From assembly GCA_963810555.1 (NCBI GenBank), contig CAWENX010000006.1:62001-126000 (forward strand): 64,000 nt of DNA, in the 5' to 3' direction. Positions 48,939 through 57,961 of the stretch are shown piece after piece. Below the pieces are notes generated by a model. The model saw only the letters and a program-made list of their open reading frames with translations. It had not been told where the DNA came from and made no database searches. This DNA is from G963677325 sp963810555 (GTDB lineage: Bacteria; Bacteroidota; Bacteroidia; Bacteroidales; Prolixibacteraceae). The translations under genes and the position numbers were made by a program. Position 1 is the stretch's first letter. The number at the start of each line of letters is the position of its first letter.

Positions 48939-51485
48939 ATGGAATTAAAAGAAAGTATTATGCAAAAAAAGGAGAAGGTTCAGCCTATTTATTCAGCCGA
49001 TAAAGCTTTTGCAGCATCGGTTAAGTACTTTAATGGTGACGACCTTGCCGCCCGGGTTTGGGTCAATAAATATGCCGTTAAAGATTCTTTCGGTAATATC
49101 TTCGAATTGACACCCGATGATCTTCACCGGAGAATGGCTTCAGAAATTGCACGGATTGAAAGGAATTATCCCAATCCTTTAACTGAGGATGAATTATTTA
49201 ACCTTTTTAAAGACTTCAGATATATTGTCCCCCAGGGAGGTCCCATGACAGGAATAGGAAATAATTTTCAGGTCGCTTCATTATCCAATTGTTTTGTTGT
49301 AGGAAACGGTGCCGACAGCTATGGCGGTATTATTATGGTTGATCAGGAACAGGTTCAGCTGATGAAACGACGTGGGGGTGTGGGACATGATTTATCACAT
49401 ATCCGGCCTAAAGGTTCACCTGTAAAAAATTCGGCTTTGACCTCTACAGGCATTGTACCTTTTATGGAAAGGTTCTCAAATTCAACACGGGAAGTTGCCC
49501 AGGATGGACGTCGCGGGGCTCTGATGCTTTCGGTTTCCATTAAACATCCCGATTCTGAAGAATTTATTGATGCCAAAATGACAGAAGGGAAAGTAACAGG
49601 TGCAAATGTTTCCGTAAAAATTAATGATGAATTCATGGAAGCAGTAAAAAACCAATCCATTTATCGTCAAAAATATCCGATTGACAGTGCTCATCCAATT
49701 TATACAAGAGATACAGATGCAGTCAATCTTTGGAATAAAATAGTACATAATGCCTGGAAATCAGCAGAGCCCGGAATATTATTCTGGGATACTATTATTC
49801 GGGAATCGGTTCCTGACTGTTATGCCGATTTAGGCTACAGAACGGTCTCAACTAATCCATGCGGAGAAATTCCGCTTTGTCCTTACGACAGCTGCCGTTT
49901 AATCGCAATCAATCTTTATTCCTATGTAGAAAATCCTTTCACCCCGGAAGCTAAATTTGACTTTGATTTATTCAGCGAACATGTTCATCTGACTCAAAAG
50001 ATCATGGACGACATTATTGATCTTGAGTTGGAAAAGATAGATGCAATTTATGAAAAGATTTTGTCAGATCCCGAAGATGAGGAAATCAAAAGAGTTGAGA
50101 TAAAATTATGGAAAAAAATAAGGGAGATGGCAGCTAACGGACGCCGAACGGGAATTGGAATTACCGGTGAGGGAGATATGCTTGCGGCCTTAGGATTACA
50201 ATACGGTTCAGAAAGTGCAATTGATTTTTCTGTGGAAGTACAGAAAAAATTAGCTCTGGAAGCTTATCGCGGTTCGGTGAATCTTGCAAAGGAACGAGGT
50301 CCATTCCCCATTTATGACACTAATCGGGAAAAGAATAATCCATTCATTCAAAGGATTGCCAACGCTGATCCCGAACTTTATAACGATATGGCAGCCCACG
50401 GACGCCGGAATATTGCTTTGTTAACAATAGCACCTACAGGAACAACCAGCCTGATGACACAAACCACTTCAGGTATTGAACCGGTATTTATGCCTGTATA
50501 TAAACGCCGCCGTAAAGTAAATCCAAATGATAAGCACGCACGTGTAGATTTTGTTGATGAAATGGGCGACAGTTGGGAAGAGTATATCGTTTTTCATCAT
50601 AAGTTCAAAGTCTGGATGGAAATAAACGGCTATGATACTGACCGAAATTATACCAATGAAGAGCTTGAACGGCTCGTGGCCAAATCTCCTTATTATAAGG
50701 CTACATCAAATGATATAGATTGGTTATCAAAAGTCCGTATGCAGGGTGAAATTCAGAAATGGGTAGACCACTCCATTTCTGTAACCATTAACTTACCCGA
50801 AGAAGCAACTGAAGAATTAGTCAATAATCTCTATTTTACTGCCTGGGAGAGCGGATGCAAAGGCGTAACAGTCTATCGTGAGGGATCGCGTTCGGGAGTA
50901 TTGCTTTCCACAAAGGATAAAGTGAAGGATGGCATCTTCCCCACGAAACGACCTGAAATTCTTGATGCCGATATCGTGCGCTTTCAGAATAATAAAGACA
51001 AATGGATCGCTTTCATCGGCCTGATAGATAATAAGCCTTATGAAATTTTCACTGGTCTTAATGATGATGAGGACGGTATTTTATTGCCAAGATCCGTGAC
51101 CCAGGGTTGGATTATCAAAAGCCGCGATGAGCAGGGTGTTTCAAGATACGATTTCCAATATCGTAATTCGAGAGGTTACAAGACAACAATTGAAGGCCTA
51201 TCCTATAAATTCAACCCGATATTCTGGAATTATGCAAAACTGATATCAGGTGTATTGCGCCACGGTATGCCTATCCAGAAAGCAGTTGAACTTGTAACAA
51301 GCCTTCAATTTGATGTCGAGTCGATTAATACCTGGAAAAACGGTGTTGCCCGTGCATTGAAAAAGTATATTCCCAATGGTACTGCAGCCGAAGATGCAAG
51401 ATGCGAAGGGTGCGGTTCTACAAATGTGATTTATCAGGAAGGTTGCCTGATTTGCCAAAATTGTGGCTCTTCCAAGTGCGGTTGA
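48939..51485 (+). CDS. nrdJ: Adenosylcobalamin-dependent (class II) ribonucleotide reductase
   Basis: An 848-residue enzyme that makes deoxyribonucleotides using coenzyme B12 as radical source, so it works with or without oxygen. Catalytic-domain motifs in order: SLSNCFVVGNGADSYGGII, GGVGHDLSHIRPKGSPV, the active-site STNPCGEIPLCPYDSC, NGRRTGIGITGEGDMLAALG, and IAPTGTTSLMTQTTSGIEP near the dimer/substrate loop. The C-terminus has two CxxC pairs and a CGSSKCG tail (CEGCGSTNVIYQEGCLICQN), typical of NrdJ zinc/redox tails. ATG 48939 is the first start; an in-frame ATG at 48960 is an alternative. An intrinsic terminator follows. Confidence 0.93.
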   Translation: MELKESIMQKKEKVQPIYSADKAFAASVKYFNGDDLAARVWVNKYAVKDSFGNIFELTPDDLHRRMASEIARIERNYPNPLTEDELFNLFKDFRYIVPQGGPMTGIGNNFQVASLSNCFVVGNGADSYGGIIMVDQEQVQLMKRRGGVGHDLSHIRPKGSPVKNSALTSTGIVPFMERFSNSTREVAQDGRRGALMLSVSIKHPDSEEFIDAKMTEGKVTGANVSVKINDEFMEAVKNQSIYRQKYPIDSAHPIYTRDTDAVNLWNKIVHNAWKSAEPGILFWDTIIRESVPDCYADLGYRTVSTNPCGEIPLCPYDSCRLIAINLYSYVENPFTPEAKFDFDLFSEHVHLTQKIMDDIIDLELEKIDAIYEKILSDPEDEEIKRVEIKLWKKIREMAANGRRTGIGITGEGDMLAALGLQYGSESAIDFSVEVQKKLALEAYRGSVNLAKERGPFPIYDTNREKNNPFIQRIANADPELYNDMAAHGRRNIALLTIAPTGTTSLMTQTTSGIEPVFMPVYKRRRKVNPNDKHARVDFVDEMGDSWEEYIVFHHKFKVWMEINGYDTDRNYTNEELERLVAKSPYYKATSNDIDWLSKVRMQGEIQKWVDHSISVTINLPEEATEELVNNLYFTAWESGCKGVTVYREGSRSGVLLSTKDKVKDGIFPTKRPEILDADIVRFQNNKDKWIAFIGLIDNKPYEIFTGLNDDEDGILLPRSVTQGWIIKSRDEQGVSRYDFQYRNSRGYKTTIEGLSYKFNPIFWNYAKLISGVLRHGMPIQKAVELVTSLQFDVESINTWKNGVARALKKYIPNGTAAEDARCEGCGSTNVIYQEGCLICQNCGSSKCG

Positions 51486-51516
51486 TTTTATCAGTTAAAT
51501 ATAATTAACTAACATG

Positions 51517-51539
51517 AGACCTCAAAGGAGGTCTTTTTG
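51517..51539 (+). terminator. Intrinsic terminator after nrdJ
   Basis: AGACCTC (51517-51523) and GAGGTCT (51528-51534) make a 7-bp stem with a four-base loop, followed by a run of T. It stands 32 bp after the nrdJ stop codon. Confidence 0.85.
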
Positions 51540-51780
51540 TTTTAATAATTATCTTGTGATTAACTTTAATTTATGAGTAATCAGGACGGTAAAGTAAAAG
51601 AGTAAAAAGTTAATATCAGTTTGTTGATATTTTCTTTGTTCAAGATAAATACTGGGATTTGAACCAAGATATATCAGTTGATAATTGGTCATAAATCTAT
51701 TCCCCAGGTATTGTTTTTTGTATTCAAATAAAGTATCTTTAATCAGTATTGTCGATAACATCAATGCAAAGTAAGCGATA

Positions 51781-52086
51781 ATGAAAACCAATTATATCAG
51801 GATGGACAATTATGAGGAGCATCTTGAAATTGAGATGGACCAGGTACAATCGAACAAAGCAGAAGATTATATATTAGGTTTTGAAGTCACGAAACTTGGT
51901 GAGATAATAAAAGAAATGAGGGAGAGGCAACATTTAACGCGAGAGGAACTTGCCCAAAAGTGCGGTACTTCCAGTTACTACATTTCAAAAATAGAAAATA
52001 ATTTACTGGATATACCGGTTTCTGCCCTCTCCACTATTATCAGACAAGGATTAAACGGTCAACTGGAGCTAAGAGTGAGATTATAA
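51781..52086 (+). CDS. XRE-family helix-turn-helix regulator (HigA-like antitoxin type)
   Basis: A 101-residue DNA-binding protein. The C-terminal two thirds form a Cro/C1-type HTH: LGEIIKEMRERQHLTREELAQKCGTSSYYISKIENNL (about 42-78), with recognition helix in SSYYISKIE. The N-terminal 35 residues are acidic and resemble the linker seen in HigA/RelB-type antitoxins of Bacteroidota. A RelE/HigB toxin gene normally sits directly upstream, but no toxin-like frame is seen between nrdJ and this gene. It is thus an orphan antitoxin or an ordinary small repressor. DNA target unknown. Confidence 0.75.
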   Translation: MKTNYIRMDNYEEHLEIEMDQVQSNKAEDYILGFEVTKLGEIIKEMRERQHLTREELAQKCGTSSYYISKIENNLLDIPVSALSTIIRQGLNGQLELRVRL

Positions 52087-52754
52087 GCCAATTATGCCCC
52101 AAAAGCATATAAATCATTTCATTAAAATCTTAATGAATTTTATTGTACAACAAGCCTTAAAGATTTGACTTGTCTTTCAATATTATGTTTATTGTAAGGC
52201 ATGGAGCAAATACGAACCAATCACGACCCAAACACGGAGAGAACATCAGGCAATTATTTTCAACTTATTGTTAAATTATAAGATGCGGCGTCAAAAACAT
52301 TAAAAAAGGCTTTTGGTTTAAATAAATATTATCTCTGATACTTCCAGGTGAGGAAAAAATCTTTTATTGATAGACTTTTACACTTTCTTAAAAATGTCTG
52401 GCAAAACTAAATCAAATTATCCCGGTAAAATGAACCAAGCAGGAAAAACAATTGTATCTGCCGAAGAAATTTATTAATTATAAGCATGATAACATTTAGT
52501 GAAGAATTTATTCTGAAAAGAATATAATTATCTAAACATTTACATATTTTTAGACCCGAAAAGTTGAAAGTTAAAACCAGATTGAGATTGATTTGCTTAT
52601 GGTTTATCAATTAGTGTTTTAAAACCGGCAGTTTGAATTTGTATTATTAATAAAGTTCAAAGATTAAAATATTTTAAAAGCATGAACAACGGTTAATCAT
52701 CAGACTGTACTTTCTTAGAAACAATTTAAATTGTAATTAATCCTTGTCTGCCGG
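52087..52754. other. AT-rich gene-free region upstream of sdhC
   Basis: This interval of about 670 bp has very low GC and no frame with protein-like character. No tRNA or clear hairpin terminator was found. It likely carries the 3' region of the XRE gene and upstream regulatory DNA for the sdh operon. Confidence 0.45.
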
Positions 52755-52785
52755 TTGTATAGCATTCTGGCATACTCTACTTTTG
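52755..52785 (+). promoter_or_regulatory. sdhCAB promoter (Bacteroidota consensus)
   Basis: TTG at 52755-52757 and an exact TAnnTTTG box (TACTTTTG, 52778-52785) are separated by 20 bp, within the 17-23 bp known for the Bacteroidota primary sigma factor. The start would be about 45-50 nt before sdhC ATG 52840. Confidence 0.65.
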
Positions 52786-52839
52786 CAAAGCAAATTAGCC
52801 CTCTGATGTATAAATAATAAAAACATAAATCACATAGTT

Positions 52840-53523
52840 ATGAGCAGTTTTCTTAGCGCCTCGATCGGGCGTAAAGTTTTTATGAGCCTGACAGGATTAT
52901 TTCTCATCTTATTCCTGTGTGTTCACCTCACTGTGAATTTGATGCTGATATTTGATGATACAGGAAAATTATTTAATGTTGCCGCGCATTTTATGGCGAC
53001 AAATCCCTTCGTAAGGACCATCGAACCTATCCTTGCTCTGGGTTTTATTATTCACATTATTTGGTCAGGGTGGATTACTCTTGAAAACATGAGGGCCCGG
53101 CCACGGGGATATTCAGTCAGTGACAAATTATTGCATTGGTGGCTCCCTTCTAAGAACATGTTTATATTGGGCGGTTTGGTTTTAATTTTTACAGTAATTC
53201 ATCTCTTTGATTTCTGGGTAAAAATGAGATTCACCGGTAATCCGCTTCTTAATCTGCCTACCGGTCTGGGACCTGAAATTCATAATTCATATGCCCTTGT
53301 TTCAGGCTTGTTTATAAATTATCTCGCCTATGACTTCCTTTATATCGCAGGAAGTATACTTGTAGGGCTGCATATAACTCACGGTTTTTGGAGTGCATTC
53401 CAAACTATTGGTTTCAATAACAGCATTTGGATGAAACGGTTAAAAAATATATCAACCTTTTTTGGATATTTATTTGCAATCGGATTCGCAGCCATTCCGC
53501 TCTACTTCATTATTAAATTCTAA
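52840..53523 (+). CDS. sdhC: Succinate dehydrogenase / fumarate reductase cytochrome b subunit
   Basis: The 227-residue membrane anchor of the B-type enzyme, with five hydrophobic segments (about 12-37, 60-82, 105-125, 150-180, 198-225). Histidines suited to bind two b hemes are at FLCVHLTVN, FIIHIIWSG, TVIHLFDF and VGLHITHGFWSAF. It carries quinone chemistry in the inner membrane and docks SdhA/SdhB. It is first in the operon, with 21 bp to sdhA, behind a consensus promoter. The direction (succinate oxidation or fumarate reduction) cannot be read; in anaerobic Bacteroidota it is usually fumarate reduction. Confidence 0.92.
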   Translation: MSSFLSASIGRKVFMSLTGLFLILFLCVHLTVNLMLIFDDTGKLFNVAAHFMATNPFVRTIEPILALGFIIHIIWSGWITLENMRARPRGYSVSDKLLHWWLPSKNMFILGGLVLIFTVIHLFDFWVKMRFTGNPLLNLPTGLGPEIHNSYALVSGLFINYLAYDFLYIAGSILVGLHITHGFWSAFQTIGFNNSIWMKRLKNISTFFGYLFAIGFAAIPLYFIIKF

Positions 53524-53544
53524 CTGACAAAAAGGGATAACAAT

Positions 53545-55486
53545 ATGAGTACCTTAAATTCAAAAATACCGGCAGGGTCCATTTCACAAAAATGGACAAA
53601 TCATAAAGCCAAAATCAAAGTAGTCAGTCCTGCCAATAAACGTAAACTTGATATAATTGTTGTAGGAACAGGCTTGGCGGGAGCTTCAGCTGCCGCTTCA
53701 CTTGCAGAATTAGGTTACAATGTAAAAGCTTTCTGCTATCAGGATAGTCCGCGACGTGCCCATTCCATTGCGGCTCAGGGTGGTATTAATGCTGCTAAAA
53801 ATTATCAGAACGATAATGATTCCGTTTATCGTCTTTTTTACGATACCATCAAAGGAGGCGATTACCGTTCACGCGAGGCCAACGTTCACAGGTTGGCTGA
53901 AGTCTCACCCAATATCATTGATCAGTGTGTTGCCCAGGGCGTTCCTTTTGCCAGGGAATATGGCGGATTGCTTTCAAACCGTTCATTTGGAGGAGTTTTG
54001 GTGAGCCGTACATTTTATGCCCGCGGACAAACAGGCCAGCAATTGTTGCTTGGAGCCTATTCCGCTTTAAACAGACAAATTGCAGAAGGCAATATTAAGA
54101 TGTACACACGGCATGAAATGCTTGATCTTGTTTTGATTGACGGCAAAGCCCGTGGAATTATTGCCCGTGACATGGTAACGGGGGAAATTAAGCGTCATGG
54201 GGCTCATGCGGTCGTTATTGCTTCAGGCGGTTACTCAAATGTTTATTTTCTGTCAACCAATGCAATGGGTTGTAATGGTTCGGCAGATTGGGTATGTTAT
54301 AAGAAAGGAGCTTATTTTGCCAATCCCTGCTTTGTTCAGATTCATCCTACCTGTATTCCTGTTCATGGTTCTCAGCAGTCAAAACTGACCCTAATGTCTG
54401 AATCCCTTAGAAATGATGGCCGGGTTTGGGTGCCAAAAAAACCGGAAGATGTTGCAAAGCTGCGAAACGGTTCTATCAGACCAAATGATATTCCCGACGA
54501 AGACCGTGATTTTTATCTGGAAAGACGTTACCCATCTTATGGGAACCTCGTTCCAAGGGATGTAGCTTCACGTGCCGCAAAAGAAAGATGTGATGCAGGA
54601 TATGGAGTCAATGCTGAAGGCAAAGCTGTTTTTCTTGACTTTAAATATGCCATCGAACGTTTAGGAAAAGAAACCATTGAAAAAAGATACGGAAACCTTT
54701 TCCAGATGTACGAAAAAATTACAGATACCGATCCCTATAAAGAACCTATGCAGATTTACCCTGCAATCCATTATGTGATGGGGGGAATATGGGTTGATTA
54801 TAACCTGATGACAACAATTCCGGGATTATATGCAATCGGGGAAGCCAATTTTTCAGATCATGGAGCTAACCGTCTTGGGGCCTCAGCGCTTATGCAGGGT
54901 CTTGCTGACGGTTATTTTATATTGCCTTATACGATCGGAGATTACCTTGCCGGTGAAATAATGGTGCCTAAAATTGATACAAACAGGCCGGAATTTGAGG
55001 AGGTTGAAAAAGTGGTCAAAGAAAGGCTCGAAAAATTATTCAGTATAAAAGGAAAAACTCCGGTTGACCATTTCCATAAAAAACTCGGACAAATAATGTG
55101 GGATAATGTAGGGATGGCAAGAAATGAAGAAGGTTTAAAGAAAGCCATCAAGGAAATCAGGGAATTACGCGATGAATTTTACAAAGATCTTTTAGTTCCC
55201 GGCGAAATGAACAATGTCAATCCTGAACTTGAAAAAGCAGGTCGTGTAGCCGATTTTCTTGAATTGGGAGAACTTATTGCTACGTGACGCCCTTAACCGC
55301 AAAGAATCCTGCGGAGGACATTTCCGTGAAGAGTCGTCAACAGAAGAGGGTGAAGCCAAACGTGACGATAAAAATTTTGCCTATGTATCAGCCTGGGAAT
55401 ATAAGGGCCTGGATACTGAACCCGAACTTCATAAGGAAGAACTGATTTTTGAAACTATTGAACTGACCCAGAGAAGCTACAAGTAG
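53545..55486 (+). CDS. sdhA: Succinate dehydrogenase / fumarate reductase flavoprotein subunit (one frameshift)
   Basis: The flavoprotein subunit, about 646 residues when read through one frameshift. The FAD Rossmann motif is DIIVVGTGLAGASAAASLAE, the covalent-FAD histidine region is SPRRAHSIAAQGGINAAKNY, and the active-site arginine/histidine regions include PTCIPVHGSQQSKLTLMSESL and SDHGANRLGASALMQGLADG. The first frame stops at 55287 (GELIAT), while the continuation LLLRDALNRKESCGGHFREE runs in the next frame to 55486. Removing one base near 55274-55277 joins them into the normal C-terminus. The gene is normally indispensable and otherwise perfect, so a consensus error is likely. It lies between sdhC and sdhB. 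Confidence 0.92.
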
Positions 55487-55580
55487 AATGAAAAAATGAA
55501 CAAATGAAAGAATGAAAGAATAATTAAAAAGCAAGAACATTCTTTAATTCTTTAATTATTAATTCCTTAATTAATGAAAA

Positions 55581-56342
55581 ATGGCCGATAAAATTCTTAA
55601 AAAAATATATGTAAAGGTCTGGAGGCAAAACAATCCAAAGGCTAAAGGTAAATTTGAAACTTACACTGTTGAAAATATATCTCAAGGTTCATCTTTCCTT
55701 GAAATGATAGACATTCTTAATGACCAGCTTATTTTGAACGGGAAAGATCCTATTGCTTTCGACCATGACTGCAGGGAAGGTATATGCGGAATGTGCTCGC
55801 TTTATATTAATGGTCATGCACATGGTCCTGACAGTGAAGTGACAACCTGCCAGCTGCATATGCGTAAATTCAATGACGGGGAAACTATTACTGTCGAACC
55901 CTGGAGGGCAGGTTCGTTCCCTGTTGTTAAAGACCTGATGGTTGACAGAAAGGCTTTTGAGAAAATCATGCAGGCAGGTGGTTTTATTTCTGTCAATACC
56001 GGAGGAGTCCCTGATGGTAATGTTATTCCTATTCCACAGGAAGATGCCGAGGAAGCAATGGATGCAGCCGCCTGTATCGGTTGCGGGGCATGCGTTGCAA
56101 CCTGTAAAAATGCCTCTGCCATGCTCTTTGTAGCTGCCAAGGTTTCTCAATTGGCCAAGCTTCCCCAGGGACAAGTCGAAGCCAAAAGAAGGGCAAAAGC
56201 TATGGTGGCAAAAATGGATGAGCTTGGCTTTGGCGGATGCACAAATACTGGAGCTTGTGAACTGGCTTGTCCCAAATCCATCTCCATTTCTCACATAGCA
56301 CGTTTAAACAGAGAATATCTCGCCGCAAAAATAGCGGACTGA
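55581..56342 (+). CDS. sdhB: Succinate dehydrogenase / fumarate reductase iron-sulfur subunit
   Basis: The 253-residue electron-transfer subunit. The N-terminal [2Fe-2S] plant-ferredoxin domain has cysteines in DHDCREGICGMCSLYING and TTCQLHM. The C-terminal domain carries CIGCGACVATCKNASAM ([4Fe-4S]) and GGCTNTGACELACPKSIS (for the third cluster and heme-proximal wiring). Electrons pass between SdhA FAD and SdhC hemes. It is the last gene of sdhCAB, 94 bp after the end of sdhA. That gap contains reiterated AATGAA/TTAATTC words. Confidence 0.94.
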   Translation: MADKILKKIYVKVWRQNNPKAKGKFETYTVENISQGSSFLEMIDILNDQLILNGKDPIAFDHDCREGICGMCSLYINGHAHGPDSEVTTCQLHMRKFNDGETITVEPWRAGSFPVVKDLMVDRKAFEKIMQAGGFISVNTGGVPDGNVIPIPQEDAEEAMDAAACIGCGACVATCKNASAMLFVAAKVSQLAKLPQGQVEAKRRAKAMVAKMDELGFGGCTNTGACELACPKSISISHIARLNREYLAAKIAD

Positions 56343-56710
56343 AAGAAGGCTAAAAGCTGAAGTCTATAACCTATTGTCTGATGAGTGATTAATGCTAAAT
56401 TTTGTGGAACATTGTGAAAACTTAGTGAAACATTGTATAACATCTTATCAATCAATATTTTATCACTAAGACTCACAAAGTAAAACTCACAAGGTTCACC
56501 ATACTATTTTAATTCATCACTCATCATTCATCACTCATAACTCTTCCTTAAGCCTTTAGCCTACAGCCTACAGCCTACAGCCTTTCTTGTTATCAACAGT
56601 AAATAGTTGATAATTATTTCATTTATTCTAAATGCGAAGTTCTTCTTCAGGCGTCTTATCCATATATTCGCACTTGGTAAGTTATAGTTAAATTTCCTAA
56701 CCGGATTATA
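56343..56710. other. Gene-free gap with short tandem words
   Basis: There is no gene. TAACATTGTG/AACATTGT words lie at about 56408-56445. AGCCTAC is repeated three times near 56560-56580, flanked by AGCCTTT. ACTCATCATTCATCACTCAT occurs at about 56517-56540. These are low-complexity intergenic words of the kind seen in several gaps here. No clear promoter box is seen for the next gene. Confidence 0.45.
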
Positions 56711-57439
56711 ATGCCATACAGAAGATTACCCAATACAGATCAGGCCAGATTGAGAGCTCTCAATGCAGCAATATTAGCCGCTCAAAAAAAATCGACTGAG
56801 GAACTGGCATTTTCTTCAAATACACTTGCCCGGTTAAGAGGTTTTTTTACCAATTTCGAAACAACGATAATCCATCATAAACTGGCACGCCAGCAACAGG
56901 AAAAAAATAGTTCGGTTTACCAGGATATTGTCAGAAAGGCAAGATTGTATCTGTCACACTTTATACAGATCATCAATTTTTCTGTTCAGAGGGGTGATAT
57001 GAGACCTGAAGCGAGGAAATATTATGGATTTGATGATGAAATGAAATCACCATCTCTTCTGCTTGATTCTGAAATCCTTGAATGGGGAAAAAAGATAATC
57101 GAAGGAGAACATCAACGTGTGATTCATGGAGGAAATCCTGTTTATAATCCATCAATAGCATTGGTAAAAGTAAAATTCGACCAGTTTCTCGATGCCTATC
57201 ATTTTCAAAAAACACTTCAAAATAATACAGCCAGATGGACCGCTAAAGTATCTGACCTTAGAACTGAAGCTGATGCTATTATTCTTGATATCTGGAATGA
57301 AGTGGAGGATCATTTTTCACATCTGGACGATGACCAGAAACGTGAAAAAGCTGTGGAATACGGATTGACTTATGTCTACCGCCCCACAGAAAAAATAAAA
57401 TCCGATTCAAAAGCAGTTCAGACAACACTCGTGTTTTAG
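56711..57439 (+). CDS. Conserved hypothetical protein, helical, 242 residues
   Basis: I do not recognise a named family. The frame is clean, with ATG 56711 and an intrinsic terminator 17 bp after the stop, so it is almost certainly a real gene. The protein has no signal peptide or membrane segment. It is rich in helix-forming residues, with a basic N-terminus (MPYRRLPNTDQARLRALNAA), a central stretch (YQDIVRKARLYLSHFIQIIN) and a C-terminal region with HFSHLDDDQKREKAVEYGLT. It resembles, in general style only, uncharacterised cytoplasmic proteins of Bacteroidota. Neighbours (sdh upstream, DUF3810 downstream) give no functional hint. Confidence 0.7.
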   Translation: MPYRRLPNTDQARLRALNAAILAAQKKSTEELAFSSNTLARLRGFFTNFETTIIHHKLARQQQEKNSSVYQDIVRKARLYLSHFIQIINFSVQRGDMRPEARKYYGFDDEMKSPSLLLDSEILEWGKKIIEGEHQRVIHGGNPVYNPSIALVKVKFDQFLDAYHFQKTLQNNTARWTAKVSDLRTEADAIILDIWNEVEDHFSHLDDDQKREKAVEYGLTYVYRPTEKIKSDSKAVQTTLVF

Positions 57440-57455
57440 TAATGTTCATACTAAG

Positions 57456-57488
57456 AAAGCCCGAAAAGAAATTCTTTCGGGCTTTTTT
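57456..57488 (+). terminator. Intrinsic terminator after the 242-residue hypothetical gene
   Basis: AAAGCCCGAAA (57456-57466) and TTTCGGGCTTT (57475-57485) form an 11-bp stem with an 8-nt loop, followed by a run of T. Confidence 0.9.
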
Positions 57489-57611
57489 TATTACCACTCA
57501 ATAAGCATATTCTTTCCAGACCGGTAATTCACGGATTTCTTTTTGATCCTATTCCCTTTCTGAAGGAGATTAATTTACTCTTTTGCCTACTTTATCGTTG
57601 ATTCATGGCGG

Positions 57612-57880
57612 TATCAAGTCCATACCAAAACCATATCTTCTGCACTATTTCTGCACTATATCTACACTATATCTGCACTAATTAGTGTTCATATAGTGTT
57701 TCAATAGTGAAAATATAGTGTTAATATTTTGGACTTGATATGGACATGGTACAGAGAAGGTCAGACGAAGACCTTCGGGAATCAGGTGCAGAAATTGACG
57801 ACCGAAGAAGCCAATTATTCCTCAGGAAACCTGAACCGTAGGTTTTGGAGGAGTTGTACATTTTTTAGTTCAAAATCAGG
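57612..57880. repeat. Dispersed palindromic element, copy 2, with 11-bp-phased ACTA/TAGT words
   Basis: The core arms are TATCAAGTCCA (57612-57622) and TGGACTTGATA (57730-57740). Inside, ACTA begins at 57644, 57655, 57666 and 57677, and TAGT at 57683, 57694, 57705 and 57716: the same 4+4 layout, 11-bp step and 6-bp centre as copy 1 at 44114. The flank to about 57880 also resembles copy 1 (GGTAC, AAGGT, CGAA, TTCGGG, ATTATTC, GTTGTACATTTTTTAGTTC). The arm sequences themselves differ between copies. A small open frame through it (57729-57968) is not a gene. The rest of the gap (57489-57611, 57881-57961) has nothing else identifiable. Confidence 0.75.
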
Positions 57881-57961
57881 ATTATATCATTTCTGCAAAG
57901 TGAAGGGAATTGTTTTTTACATCGCAACCCGGAAAAGCTTAAATTTGTTTCTTTATATTTT

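Noticed and set aside
51549..51791. Minus-strand 80-codon frame overlapping the XRE gene start, considered as a partner toxin
   Set aside because: It is hydrophobic, in AT-rich DNA, on the opposite strand to the regulator, and lacks RelE/HigB features.
55689..56294. 201-codon minus-strand frame within sdhB
   Set aside because: It is a shadow of the conserved iron-sulfur subunit; no family resemblance.
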